DNA of 64,000 nt from Alkalibacterium pelagium (GCF_900109325.1 NZ_FNZU01000003.1:62001-126000), one strand, 5' to 3'. Positions 27,224 to 36,586 are shown, counted from the stretch's first letter. A program made the numbers and translations. Notes: generated by a model from the letters alone, not told the origin.

Positions 27224-27253
27224 AGAGGCCGGCTGCTGAGCATCGGCCTCTTC
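27224..27253 (+). terminator. terminator after xylR
   Basis: AAGAGGCCG (27224-27232) pairs with CGGCCTCTT (27245-27253), followed by a T-rich tail (CTTTATAGTCTTTTGG). Confidence 0.8.
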
Positions 27254-27845
27254 TTTATAGTCTTTTGGTTTGTTCTGGGAGCATTTCTCTGATTAACTAT
27301 TTCAGAAACTACCCGTCTTAATAACTGAGCAGCTTCGGCAGGTGATATATTTTATTATAAGTGTGTGTAGTGGCAGTTTCGGCCTCTCTGGATGAGCTGA
27401 TCTGTCACTAGGTTGTGTTTTAATGATACTTCATCACGATGCGACACCCCTAAACTATCGTTAGACAATTTCTAACGACAGTTTATTAATCAGTTTGATT
27501 TCAATTTACAGCTAGAGAGCCTCTGGTTATAGTTCTTCTTTCTGATATCAGCACAAACTATAACTACAGCCCTTCTAATAGCATTTTTTCAAGATCTTAA
27601 AGAATAAAATGTAACTAGACAGCGTCTAGTTATACCTTATCAGAGAATGAGGGACTCATAGTTCAGATAATACTCGTATAAAGGTAGATCATCTGGTGAT
27701 TCATTGATTAAAATGAAGCTAGATGATATTTTCAGAGGTATGCTCGTTTCGAGACAGAACAGCATAAGGCGCTTTACTCGATTAGATGAGATGAAATCAG
27801 ATTAGATTACCTCATAAATTAAGAGTGCCAGTTAGTTACTGACAA
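27254..27845. other. about 590-bp gene-free region with several hairpins
   Basis: No credible reading frame is seen. AAACTATCGTTAG (27452-27464) pairs with CTAACGACAGTTT (27472-27484) with one mismatch. CTAGAG-AGC-CTCTGG (27512-27526) and CTAGAC-AGC-GTCTAG (27615-27629) are two hairpins with the same AGC loop, and both are followed by TTATA. Between them the second base-pair next to the loop is swapped (G-C to C-G), i.e. covariation. GTTATAGTT (27526-27534) can also pair with AACTATAAC (27556-27564). The region may encode a structured RNA or carry decayed repeats. Confidence 0.45.
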
Positions 27846-27888
27846 AAAAGAACAGCGTACGGGATGAATCTCCCCTCGCTGTTCTTTT
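27846..27888 (-). terminator. terminator after uxuB
   Basis: AAAAGAACAGCG (27846-27857) pairs with CGCTGTTCTTTT (27877-27888). On the minus strand the stem ends in a T-run, 14 bases beyond the uxuB stop. Confidence 0.85.
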
Positions 27889-27902
27889 GATTTATTCTCT
27901 TC

Positions 27903-29522
27903 TTAGCTTAAAGCGCGTTTCAGGGTATCTCTGACTGCTCCTGGTTTTTCAATAAGCTCAACCAGGTAGTTCACAACTTTGTCAGCCAGTCCCGCTTCAT
28001 ACAGATCGACCGCGAAGATGTCTGATCGACTCAGAATCGGTCTGACGATATCAGCGATCTGGTCTCTGTTATCGTCTCCCAGTTTAATTGTTCCAATGAC
28101 TGGTGTCAGTTCTTCAAGTAACGGATCCGGGCTTAATTCCATCTGCTCGCCCTTGTCATCCACCTGCATCAGGTAACGCAGCCAGCCTGCAAGGACTAAC
28201 GGGATGAAAGTCAGTTCGGATACATCTTTATCTTCAGAAGCAAGATAAGATTGAATCGTTTTTCCGTAGCGTATGGACAGCTTCTGTGACGTATCTGTTG
28301 CTATACGTTGAGGAGTATCTGGCATAAACGGGTTAGGGAATCTGACATTAATGACTTCATCAATGAAGGCTTCAGGATCAAGGATTTTAGGATCCACAAC
28401 TACTGGCAATCCTTCCTGGTACCCGATTTTCTCGATCAGTGCAGTCAGTTCGTCATCCTTCATTTCTTCATGAATCGATGTGTGCCCCAATAGACAGCCA
28501 TAGATTGCCAAAGCTGTATGCAGAGGGTTTAGACAAGTCGTTACTTTCATTGTTTCAGCCTTGTCTACAGTTTCGCGGTCAGTGAAAATGACGCCTGCTT
28601 CTTCGAGAGGCGGACGTCCATTAGGAAACGTATCTTCGATGACGAGATATTCCGCTTCTTCCGCATTGACAAAAGGTGCTGTATAGGTATGTCTGGAAGT
28701 AATGATTGTCTCTGTGTCTTCAAATCCTTCTTTTTTAAGAATCTCCTGTACATCGCTGTCCGGTCGTGGCGTAATTTTATCGATCATGCTCCAAGGGAAA
28801 GCTACTTTAGTAGAATCTCCGACATAGTCCCTGAATCCGTCATCAACCAGTCCTTCTTTAGACCAGACATCAACAAATTCAGTAACGGTCTGCTGCAGCA
28901 GCGCACCATTATGAGAGGCATTGTCCATTGAGACTAAAGCAATAGGATCAGCTGACTTCTTGTAGCGTTCGTATAATAAGGCAGTCAGTTTACCCATATA
29001 GCTCACTGGCTGTTTTGGACCGTTTTTAAAGTCCTCCTGAACATCCGGCATAACTTCTCCCCGGGCATTCACCAGGCTGTACCCTTTTTCTGTGATAGTA
29101 AAACTTACCATCTGTAGAGAAGAAGCCGTAAAGATATCCTTCAGACGGGAGAACTCTTCTTCGTTGCTGCTGTCCATCTTCAGTGATTCGATGACCGACC
29201 CGACGACAGTCTTATCAACTGAACCGTCAGCTTTCAATGTGACAAGTAAGCTCAATTCATTAAAGGGTCTGTACGCTTTTTCAATGATTTCATAATCGAA
29301 GCCTTCCCCGACAATGATTCCCTTATCCATTTTTCCTTCATTCAGTAAGCGGTGATTCAGCATAGCCGGGAATGCACGGAATATATTGCCTGCTCCCAAG
29401 TGCAGCCATACTGGCTCTGCTTTTGTTGCCTCGGTGACAGCTGCCCTCTCATATGCAGGTACAGCATACCCTTTCTCTTCCCACTGTGACTTATTGCTCA
29501 ACCCTTCATTCGATAACTTCAT
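27903..29522 (-). CDS. uxuB: fructuronate reductase (mannitol dehydrogenase family)
   Basis: A 539-residue member of the long-chain mannitol dehydrogenase family with the N-terminal nucleotide-binding segment WLHLGAGNIFRAF and C-terminal catalytic helices around VTTCLNPLHTALAIYG. In this locus it most likely reduces D-fructuronate to D-mannonate (EC 1.1.1.57), the step before uxuA. Tagaturonate reductase or mannitol dehydrogenase are alternatives from sequence alone, but the context with two alpha-glucuronidases and uxuA favours UxuB. It lies 22 bases downstream of the GH2 gene and shares its XylR/cre-controlled promoter. Confidence 0.88.
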   Translation of the reverse strand: MKLSNEGLSNKSQWEEKGYAVPAYERAAVTEATKAEPVWLHLGAGNIFRAFPAMLNHRLLNEGKMDKGIIVGEGFDYEIIEKAYRPFNELSLLVTLKADGSVDKTVVGSVIESLKMDSSNEEEFSRLKDIFTASSLQMVSFTITEKGYSLVNARGEVMPDVQEDFKNGPKQPVSYMGKLTALLYERYKKSADPIALVSMDNASHNGALLQQTVTEFVDVWSKEGLVDDGFRDYVGDSTKVAFPWSMIDKITPRPDSDVQEILKKEGFEDTETIITSRHTYTAPFVNAEEAEYLVIEDTFPNGRPPLEEAGVIFTDRETVDKAETMKVTTCLNPLHTALAIYGCLLGHTSIHEEMKDDELTALIEKIGYQEGLPVVVDPKILDPEAFIDEVINVRFPNPFMPDTPQRIATDTSQKLSIRYGKTIQSYLASEDKDVSELTFIPLVLAGWLRYLMQVDDKGEQMELSPDPLLEELTPVIGTIKLGDDNRDQIADIVRPILSRSDIFAVDLYEAGLADKVVNYLVELIEKPGAVRDTLKRALS

Positions 29523-29544
29523 CTTATTCTCTCCTCATTTTTTA

Positions 29545-32500
29545 TTATGATAATAACTGAAAGCCTTCAAAATCAAACTGACTTCCCGGAAGGAAAACAA
29601 AAGTCAGCGTGCCCTCTCCTTCAATCGGGTCCAGATCGAACACTTTATCGGTCACTTCAGTCGTCTCTGTGAACTCAACGACCTGATTCACTGACTCTCC
29701 GTCTTCTGATTCAAAACGAACATGGATCGTATTCAAGTCGATAGGCGAATGCCCTCTTAGTCTGATTTGACTGGCCCTTTTATCGCTTAAATCCATGTCT
29801 TCGAATACCAGAGACACGTTATTCCCGATATCAGTAACTAGAGAATCAGTTCTGTTAAAGGCATCGCCATATATGTGATCGGCATCCAAAGCTGAGTTGT
29901 AACTAAATGCACGGTCGTGCTTCTTAAAGTAGAACCCTTTCAAGTGAACTTTTGCGTGCATGACAAAATATAGTGCTGTAATGCCCTTGAGGCGCTTCTT
30001 CAATTTATACGTTTCTTCCTGGTAGACATTCCATTTTGACTCTTTCTGATAGTGAGCATCCAGCAGATGAGTGCTGCCTACTTCCTTAGGATGCCCTTCC
30101 CAGATGTCTATGACGTACGCCTCATCGCTTAACGCAAACACAGGAAGTGTAATCGTATCTGAACCGTACCGGCCGAAATCGATCTCATGGTAGCCGACGA
30201 TCGTCTCTCCCAGTCGACCCGTCGCGACACCTCGCTCATTCCCGTTGGATACATCGCCTTCCGAGTCATCATAGAGAGAACCGGATATTAGAGCATATGG
30301 ATTCTTGTAGGCTGTTCCTATTCCTTCAACTGTCATGTCAAGTTCCGAGATCAGTCTGATTTTACCTGTTCCATTCTGAGTCGTACACCTTACTCTGAAT
30401 GTCCCGTCCCCTCTGGCTTCCACTGTTGCCTTGTCTTCATCAGCAATCAGCCGCACATTGCCTGCTTCTACGCCAGCATCGTTTACGACACTCCACTGAA
30501 TGTCTGAATAAGTCGTGCTCGACGGATGCAGGACAGCCTTTACAGTTACTGATGGACGCTCCGGAGTCAGTTTGCGTCCGCCGTCGCTGATCAGTTCGAT
30601 TTTCCTGATCGGAATTTCTCTTGTCTGACCTGTATTAACTGGACGCTCTGTGTTCTGTGCCAATACTTCATGCTCAACAGGACCAGAGGCTTCGACTGCA
30701 GTCAAGTCCAGCTCTGCTGTCTGAACGCCTTCTGCTTCTGCCTTGATATGAATTGCTCCTGTTTCATCAGTAGCCTGGATTACTGCCATAGCTTTTCCAC
30801 TGAACAGGCGTCTGGACCGGCCCTTATACTGATCATAATCTGTACTGTCCCCATTGTCGAAACCGACCAGTCGTCCGGCTCCTGTTACTGTAAGCATCAC
30901 TCGGTCAGTCGCATTGTCAACGGGGTGACCGTCCTCATCTTCGGCCGACACAGCTACAAAAATAAGATCTCTCGCATTAGCTTCAAGAGCTGGTTTGTCT
31001 GCTTCAAGTGTGAGTCTGGCTGTATCCTTAAAGGAGTGCCGGCTCTGTTCGAGCACCACATTCCCTTCATGATCATACGCAACCGCCTTCAGTTCTCCTT
31101 GTTCATACGATACCTGCCAGGTCGGAGTAATACCTTTGTCCTTGCTGTGATCGATTTCTCTCTCTCCAATTTTCCGGTCATTTAAAAACAGCTCGACTCT
31201 CGGGGCATTGGTCGCCACTCTGACATCAATCGTCTGTCCAATGTTGAAGTCCCAGTATGGAAACAGATGAAGCACAGGTTTGTCCTTGAATTCCGTCCAG
31301 GCCGACTGATAGATATAGTATGAGTCCTTAGGAAAATTAGCCGTATCGATTTGACCGAAATAGGCATTCTTTGTATGATAAGGGGTCGGTTCACCGATAT
31401 AGTCGAAGCCGGTCCACACAAATTGTCCCATGGAATAGGGACGGTCCCTCTCACCGGTCAGGATCACCTCAGGAGATTTTGCTCCCCAGCTGGTCGAGCT
31501 GTTGCCCAGCGATGAACACTGCTCGTCATCATCAGCCAGTACCGACTGCTGATATGGAAAATGATAGATGCCCCGGCTTTGAACAACGGATCCGGTCTCA
31601 CTTCCATAAATGACCCAGTCCGGATGTTCTTCGTGGTGATCATCATAATATTTCTCACCATAGTTATACCCTGCGATTTTGACGATATCTGCACACTGCT
31701 GAGCATTTTCCCACGGCATGTAATTCGATCCCAGAGTCACACGGGCATTTCCCTTCGGATCAAATGTTTCGACCCAGCTTTTCAGCTGACGGGTCAGCTC
31801 TGCGCCCCTCTTATCGGCATGGGTGTCGTATATTTCATTTCCGATAGTCCAGAGCAACAGACTCACATGATTGCGGTCACGGAGCACCCAGCTTCTGACA
31901 TCTTTATAGGCCCAATCTTTGAAAAATCGTGCGTAATCATAAGTCGTTTTTGACCGTTCCCACATATCGAACGATTCAGACGCAATTAGAAAACCCATGT
32001 CATCTGCCAGTTCCATCAGCTCTTTGGCCGGCATGTTGTGTGACGTACGAATCGCATTGACTCCCATGTCTTTAAACAATTTCAGACGATAGCGCATCGC
32101 TGCAGGATTAAAGGCGGCTCCTAACGCTCCCAAATCGTGGTGCTCACAGAATCCTTTGATTTTATAATGCCTGCCGTTAAGATATAACCCTTTATCCGGC
32201 AGCAATTCGATCGTTTTGAATCCAACCTTCTGACTGCGCTGTTCAATCACTTCATCCGAGCCTTTATATTGAAGAATCGTTTCCAGAGTATATAACTCCG
32301 GCTGTTCCGGAGACCATTCCTCTACAGAGAGATCATTTTCCTCCAGCGATAGGGTCCCCGATTCATAAACATCTTCAGACAGTTCACTATGAACCTCTCC
32401 ATCCCTGACTAGTTTATGTGTCAGTATCAGCGATTCTGACTGATGCCCCTCCCTTACAATATCAGTATCGACTTCAATCGCATATGTGCCATTCTTCTTT

Positions 32501-32958
32501 GTTGTCGATACATAAATACCATTTGTGGGTATGTATTCCGGACCCCTGGTAATCAGCCAGACATTTCGGTAAATGCCTGCACCGGAGTACCAGCGACTGT
32601 TAGGTGCTTCATGCACAACCTTTAATTCTATAAGGTTTGACCCTTCTTCAAGAAAATCCGTTATCTCAAATTCGAACGCAGAATAGCCGTAAGCCCATCG
32701 ACCTGCTTCTTTTCCGTTAATATAAAGTGTCGAGTTCATGTAGACACCATCAAATCGCAGACTTACATGTCTATGTTCACCGTTATATTCAACTTCATTC
32801 CTGTACCAGCCCACACTATTCTGATATAGATCAGCAGTATCCTCAATCAGCCAGTCATGGGGCAGTTCTACCGGCAAAAAGCTCGTCGGTTTAACATGGT
32901 CGGTCCCTTCTACTTTCGCAAATGTCCAGCCCTTCATAAAGAGCGATGTCTTGTTCAC
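29545..32958 (-). CDS. large GH2 glycosidase with DUF4982 and C-terminal beta domains
   Basis: A 1137-residue cytoplasmic GH2 enzyme. The order is sugar-binding jelly roll (about 1-140), immunoglobulin-like domain, TIM barrel (about 255-540) with acid/base Glu375 (WTIGNEI) and nucleophile Glu454 (YGSETGS), a DUF4982-type domain (HLFPYWDFNIGQ, ELFLNDRKIG), then Big-like domains and a further C-terminal beta-rich part. Family members are usually called beta-galactosidases, but it is co-transcribed with uxuB under the same XylR/cre arrangement as xylA, so a xylan-derived substrate is more likely. The start is GTG with AGAGG 7 bases upstream; no ATG fits better. Confidence 0.8.
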   Translation of the reverse strand: MNKTSLFMKGWTFAKVEGTDHVKPTSFLPVELPHDWLIEDTADLYQNSVGWYRNEVEYNGEHRHVSLRFDGVYMNSTLYINGKEAGRWAYGYSAFEFEITDFLEEGSNLIELKVVHEAPNSRWYSGAGIYRNVWLITRGPEYIPTNGIYVSTTKKNGTYAIEVDTDIVREGHQSESLILTHKLVRDGEVHSELSEDVYESGTLSLEENDLSVEEWSPEQPELYTLETILQYKGSDEVIEQRSQKVGFKTIELLPDKGLYLNGRHYKIKGFCEHHDLGALGAAFNPAAMRYRLKLFKDMGVNAIRTSHNMPAKELMELADDMGFLIASESFDMWERSKTTYDYARFFKDWAYKDVRSWVLRDRNHVSLLLWTIGNEIYDTHADKRGAELTRQLKSWVETFDPKGNARVTLGSNYMPWENAQQCADIVKIAGYNYGEKYYDDHHEEHPDWVIYGSETGSVVQSRGIYHFPYQQSVLADDDEQCSSLGNSSTSWGAKSPEVILTGERDRPYSMGQFVWTGFDYIGEPTPYHTKNAYFGQIDTANFPKDSYYIYQSAWTEFKDKPVLHLFPYWDFNIGQTIDVRVATNAPRVELFLNDRKIGEREIDHSKDKGITPTWQVSYEQGELKAVAYDHEGNVVLEQSRHSFKDTARLTLEADKPALEANARDLIFVAVSAEDEDGHPVDNATDRVMLTVTGAGRLVGFDNGDSTDYDQYKGRSRRLFSGKAMAVIQATDETGAIHIKAEAEGVQTAELDLTAVEASGPVEHEVLAQNTERPVNTGQTREIPIRKIELISDGGRKLTPERPSVTVKAVLHPSSTTYSDIQWSVVNDAGVEAGNVRLIADEDKATVEARGDGTFRVRCTTQNGTGKIRLISELDMTVEGIGTAYKNPYALISGSLYDDSEGDVSNGNERGVATGRLGETIVGYHEIDFGRYGSDTITLPVFALSDEAYVIDIWEGHPKEVGSTHLLDAHYQKESKWNVYQEETYKLKKRLKGITALYFVMHAKVHLKGFYFKKHDRAFSYNSALDADHIYGDAFNRTDSLVTDIGNNVSLVFEDMDLSDKRASQIRLRGHSPIDLNTIHVRFESEDGESVNQVVEFTETTEVTDKVFDLDPIEGEGTLTFVFLPGSQFDFEGFQLLS

Positions 32959-33005
32959 TTTTATGCCTCTTTTCCTGAATGTTTGTGTTTAAGTTTGTTC
33001 GTCAT

Positions 33006-33028
33006 GTTAGTTGACTTAGTAAACAAAC
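33006..33028. promoter_or_regulatory. XylR-type operator before GH2-uxuB
   Basis: GTTAGTT (33006-33012) and AAACAAAC (33021-33028) frame a site that on the minus strand reads GTTTGTTT-N7-CAACTAAC. From GTTTGT to CAACTAAC it is 23 bases long, as at xylA. It lies directly downstream of the GH2 -10. Confidence 0.62.
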
Positions 33029-33040
33029 CTCATTGACATA

Positions 33041-33069
33041 AGAGTAGTCTTTTTTGTAAACGATGTCAA
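33041..33069 (-). promoter_or_regulatory. promoter of GH2-uxuB with perfect cre box
   Basis: On the minus strand TTGACA (33064-33069) and a weak TACTCT (33041-33046) are 17 bases apart. TGTAAACGATGTCA (33055-33068) matches every fixed position of the cre consensus and overlaps the -35 exactly as at xylA. Confidence 0.68.
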
Positions 33070-33189
33070 CACAAAACCAGGTGATTTGACTTTTAGATAG
33101 AACGACTTCTAATCCTTTATTCATATGGGGTCGAGCTACCTTTTTCTACAGAGAATATGGTAAACTGATTTTAAAGGAGGCGTTGGTAC

Positions 33190-33669
33190 ATGAAAATTTT
33201 AGTAGATGCGGATGCATGCCCTAAAAAAGAAACCATTATTGCAGAAGCGCAGAATTATCAGATCGAGGTCCTGCTGGTTTCAAGTATTTCTCACTATTCA
33301 ACAAAGGAACTTCCCGATGGCATTGAACGCATATGGGTCGATAAAGGCTGTGATCAGGCCGACTTCAAAATCATGAAGCTGGCTTATCCCAATGATATTG
33401 TAGTCACTCAGGATTACGGACTGGCCTCCATGCTTCTTCCTAAAAGGTGCAGAGTGCTGCACCACGAAGGCTACGAATATACAGAAAGAATCATTCAGAA
33501 ACTGGTCGACGGCCGCCATATATCAGCTGCAATGAGACGAAGCAATATGAATAAAAGCCGAGTGAAATCGTTGAACCCATTTGCTGATGAGCAGCAGTAC
33601 GCATTTGATGACCTTCTGCGCCAGGTGATCGATGAACAGCTCGATGAGACAGAAAGGGTCGAAAACTGA
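33190..33669 (+). CDS. UPF0178 (YaiI/YqxD) family protein
   Basis: A 159-residue protein of the widespread UPF0178/DUF188 family, recognised by its N-terminus ILVDADACPKKE and by VVTQDYGLASMLL, an arrangement like PIN-type nuclease folds with conserved acidic residues (Asp6, Asp8). The biological role is not established. AAAGGAGG precedes the ATG. The DUF72 gene starts one base after its stop, so the two are probably translated from one mRNA. It has no visible connection to xylan use. Confidence 0.9.
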   Translation: MKILVDADACPKKETIIAEAQNYQIEVLLVSSISHYSTKELPDGIERIWVDKGCDQADFKIMKLAYPNDIVVTQDYGLASMLLPKRCRVLHHEGYEYTERIIQKLVDGRHISAAMRRSNMNKSRVKSLNPFADEQQYAFDDLLRQVIDEQLDETERVEN

Positions 33670-33670
33670 C

Positions 33671-34507
33671 GTGATAACAATTGCTCTGACCGGATGGAGT
33701 GATCATGAACTGATCCAACGTGACCGTTCACGAAAACTGGAGGACTATGCCAGTCATTTCCCAGTGGTTGAACTCGACACGAGCTTCTATGCCATTCCTT
33801 CCAGAACCAATATTCTGAACTGGATCGATAAGACGCCGGAATCATTCACTTTTTTCCCAAAGGCATTCAATATGATGACATTACATAAACCCTTCCAGCC
33901 CGATTTCAGTCGGATGGACGATGTCTTTGATGCCTACCTGGATGCATTCAGTCCTATGATCGAACAGAATCGGATCAAATCTTTTCTTTTTCAGTTCCCA
34001 CCCTATTTTGACTGTACACGTAAACATGTCAATTACTTGAAGTATGTGCGCAGTCACATGCGCGATCTGCCGGTTGCCGTGGAATTCAGGAATCAGTCCT
34101 GGTTTTCCGAGAACAATCAGGAACGGACACTTGAACTACTGAAGCTTCTGGAGTTCTCCAACGTCATTGTTGATCAGCCCCAGACTCCCAATAATAGTGT
34201 GCCTAAAGTAATCAGAAGTACCCACTCCAGACTCAGTGTCCTTCGCCTTCACGGCAGAAACTACGAGGGCTGGCTTGGAGAAAATGTCAAGGACTGGCGG
34301 GCTGAACGGACGCTTTACAACTATTCGGATGAGGAACTGATGGAATTCAAAGAAATCATTGATCAGTTGTCTAAGCAGTCGATGGAAGTCTGTGTGATTT
34401 TCAATAATAATTCTGGTGGTCATGCCGCCCAGAACGCTAAGACACTTCAGAAGCTCTTAAATTTATCCTTCGATTATCTCGGACCACAGCAGCTCGATTT
34501 ATTTTAG
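33671..34507 (+). CDS. DUF72 family protein
   Basis: A 278-residue TIM-barrel-like DUF72 protein. The N-terminus VITIALTGWSDH, the VVELDTSFYAIPS block, the FPPYF and AVEFRNQSWF segments and LRLHGRNYEGW are typical. The function of the family is unknown. The frame is open upstream to 33632, inside the preceding gene, but family members begin near the ITIALTGWSDH segment, so the GTG at 33671 is chosen; GAAAGGG lies 11 bases upstream. It is coupled to the UPF0178 gene. It ends before a strong bidirectional terminator at 34655-34707. Confidence 0.88.
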   Translation: MITIALTGWSDHELIQRDRSRKLEDYASHFPVVELDTSFYAIPSRTNILNWIDKTPESFTFFPKAFNMMTLHKPFQPDFSRMDDVFDAYLDAFSPMIEQNRIKSFLFQFPPYFDCTRKHVNYLKYVRSHMRDLPVAVEFRNQSWFSENNQERTLELLKLLEFSNVIVDQPQTPNNSVPKVIRSTHSRLSVLRLHGRNYEGWLGENVKDWRAERTLYNYSDEELMEFKEIIDQLSKQSMEVCVIFNNNSGGHAAQNAKTLQKLLNLSFDYLGPQQLDLF

Positions 34508-34654
34508 TGGAATCCATTTTAAACAGGATGCTTTGTTAGACATAAATTTTGATTCAACCAACGAGCTTTAAATTGATGCAGTTCCTCGTTTAATGAACTG
34601 TTCTATATCCTGAATAAGGAAGCTGTTGATACTCTTCACCCTCAGAATGTAAAC

Positions 34655-34707
34655 AAAAAATCCGGCACCCCCTCTCTCTATATCAGAGACGGGATGCCGG
34701 ATTTTTT
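34655..34707. terminator. strong bidirectional terminator
   Basis: AAAAAATCCGGCA (34655-34667) pairs perfectly with TGCCGGATTTTTT (34695-34707), giving T-runs in both directions. It separates the converging DUF72 and VanZ-like genes. An inner pairing (GTCTC/GAGAC type) extends the stem. The rest of 34508-34754 shows nothing else. Confidence 0.92.
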
Positions 34708-34754
34708 GATAAAGATTATTAGATCTCAGGTCGCTCTGTCCAAACTTCACTAAC

Positions 34755-35438
34755 TCAGTTGGATCTTTTTTTCGTCCTGGTCCTTCTCTTTCTTTTACGC
34801 CATTTGAACAAAGCCCTCAGTGTGCTGTAGATGACGATCCCTACCAGAGCCCCAATCGTATCAATGATCACATCCATTACGAGCGGCAGTCTACCAGGCA
34901 CGAAGTACTGATGCAGTTCATCCGTTATCGCATAAAGAAAAGAGATGACTAGAGAGAGACCGAACGCTCGCCATGGCCTGACATTTGACAATGTAAAAGC
35001 ATTCATAAGAAAACTGCCAAGAAACAGATACACAAAGAAGTGCGCATATTTTCTAAGGTAGCGATGGATCACCCATCGGTTCATTTCAAATATGCCGAAA
35101 CGGCTGACTCTTGGACGGACAAAAGTGAACAGGAAATAGGCAATACCTACACTAATGATCAGGAACAGAACAAACAGGACGATTTTAAGACTAAAATGGG
35201 AGTCCATCTTTGCCAGCCAGATTAGAAAGATGTGATACACGAAAATGACTGATATAATGCCTACCCACTGCCAGTTCGTTATGATTTCTCCGCCCAGTTC
35301 CATCAGCCCGACACTCCATCTGACCGATTCTTCCGCAGGCTGTGATGAGAACCAGAAGATGACACCCATCCAGAACAGGACCATAGCCCAGGAAAAAAAC
35401 TGAGCTAGTCTTAATTTTGTCTGACTGTTCATACTCAT
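34755..35438 (-). CDS. VanZ-like family membrane protein
   Basis: A 227-residue protein with about five transmembrane helices and the VanZ pattern: WMGVIFWFSSQPAE near the N-terminus, RKYAHFFVYLFLGS in the middle and DELHQYFVPGR near the end. The C-terminal tail is highly basic (KRKRRTRTKKR). VanZ proteins give low-level teicoplanin resistance in enterococci, but most family members have no known role. GAGGG lies 7 bases before the ATG. It stands alone between two convergent or separate units. Confidence 0.88.
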   Translation of the reverse strand: MSMNSQTKLRLAQFFSWAMVLFWMGVIFWFSSQPAEESVRWSVGLMELGGEIITNWQWVGIISVIFVYHIFLIWLAKMDSHFSLKIVLFVLFLIISVGIAYFLFTFVRPRVSRFGIFEMNRWVIHRYLRKYAHFFVYLFLGSFLMNAFTLSNVRPWRAFGLSLVISFLYAITDELHQYFVPGRLPLVMDVIIDTIGALVGIVIYSTLRALFKWRKRKRRTRTKKRSN

Positions 35439-35483
35439 CTGCTCACCCTCGTTTCCTTTCGAGTACTACATAAGTAATTAGAT

Positions 35484-36428
35484 TCATTCGACCATACTGC
35501 CTTTTTCCATCATTTTTTTGCCGTCGATCCAGACAGTCGGCTCTTTAACTACACAATCGATATGAACACCAGCTTCAGTGACTCCTCCAAAAGGCTTGTT
35601 TGAGCCGAACGCAATATGGATCGTGCCATAAACTTTTTCGTCTTCCAGAACGACTCCTGTAATGCGTGCAGAAGGATTGGTTCCGATTCCGAATTCAGCA
35701 ATGATCCGTCCATCGGTGTCTCCTAAAATCTCTAGCAGTTCTTCACCCTGTCTGCCTGTAGCATCGATCAGCCGCCCGTTTTCTAAAGTCAATGTCAGTG
35801 GCTCTTTCACTTTTCCGATCTGAGCAATGGACCCGTCAACAACAAGCTTGCCATTAGCCGACTGTTCAAGTGGCGCAATAAAAGCTTCACCTGATGGCAC
35901 ATTTCCAGCCTGGCCTTTTTCTCTGAAGACTCCTGTGCTCGGTATCCCTTTTCTCCCAGCAACAGAGAAGCTCAGGACTTCTCCGTCTTTTTCGATGCGT
36001 ACTTCTTCTGCATTGTCCAACAGCGCCGTATAACGGGCAGTCAGTTCTTCCACGACTTGCGGATCCGCTTCGATCGCTCCTTTTTCAAGCATAGGCAGGG
36101 TCACACCCGGCATGGTTCCGATACGTGTACCTTCAGCAGCCGCTTCTTTCTTAGCACGGGTGTGTGTGATACTTGCCGTCGTCACGCACAATGCCACATC
36201 TGCGTCTTTCATGGCTTGAGCAACAATGGCCGGCGGCTCTTCACCTGACTTATAATGAGCGGGAAACTGCAGGAATACGGTTTCGTTTCCTTTGATACAG
36301 GCTGCTTCATAGAACGGCATTGCTACCTGCTTCATACGGTCATCTGTAATGATAGCGACTTTCTCGTTTTTTTTCAGCGCAAAGTTGTTTTCAAACACCT
36401 TTATCGCATTTTCAATATAATTTGTCAC
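35484..36428 (-). CDS. M29-like aminopeptidase (AmpS-related), short form
   Basis: A 314-residue protein related to the thermophilic aminopeptidase (M29/AmpS) family. Metal-ligand regions are recognisable as NVPSGEAFIAPLE, IAEFGIGTNP and HIAFGSNKPFGG with EAGVHIDCVV. Classical members have about 400-410 residues, so this is the shorter form often annotated as leucyl aminopeptidase. The substrate is unknown. The start is GTG, with AGGAG 9 bases upstream. It is transcribed away from the oxidoreductase gene at 36587. Confidence 0.78.
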   Translation of the reverse strand: MTNYIENAIKVFENNFALKKNEKVAIITDDRMKQVAMPFYEAACIKGNETVFLQFPAHYKSGEEPPAIVAQAMKDADVALCVTTASITHTRAKKEAAAEGTRIGTMPGVTLPMLEKGAIEADPQVVEELTARYTALLDNAEEVRIEKDGEVLSFSVAGRKGIPSTGVFREKGQAGNVPSGEAFIAPLEQSANGKLVVDGSIAQIGKVKEPLTLTLENGRLIDATGRQGEELLEILGDTDGRIIAEFGIGTNPSARITGVVLEDEKVYGTIHIAFGSNKPFGGVTEAGVHIDCVVKEPTVWIDGKKMMEKGSMVE

Positions 36429-36527
36429 GTAAATCAGCTCCTGAACTTTTATGGTGTCTGTTTCTATTCTAACTAAAATCTACGAACATTTAAATCAAAA
36501 CCATCAGTCAGTCTTATGCAATTTGCT

Positions 36528-36556
36528 TTGTTAAGACCTTGCTTTAGGTGTAGACT
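36528..36556 (+). promoter_or_regulatory. promoter of the quinone-reductase-like gene
   Basis: TTGTTA (36528-36533) and TAGACT (36551-36556) are 17 bases apart, about 30 bases before the ATG at 36587. Confidence 0.5.
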
Positions 36557-36586
36557 GAATGAAAGAAGAAGAAAGGAAGGAAAAAC

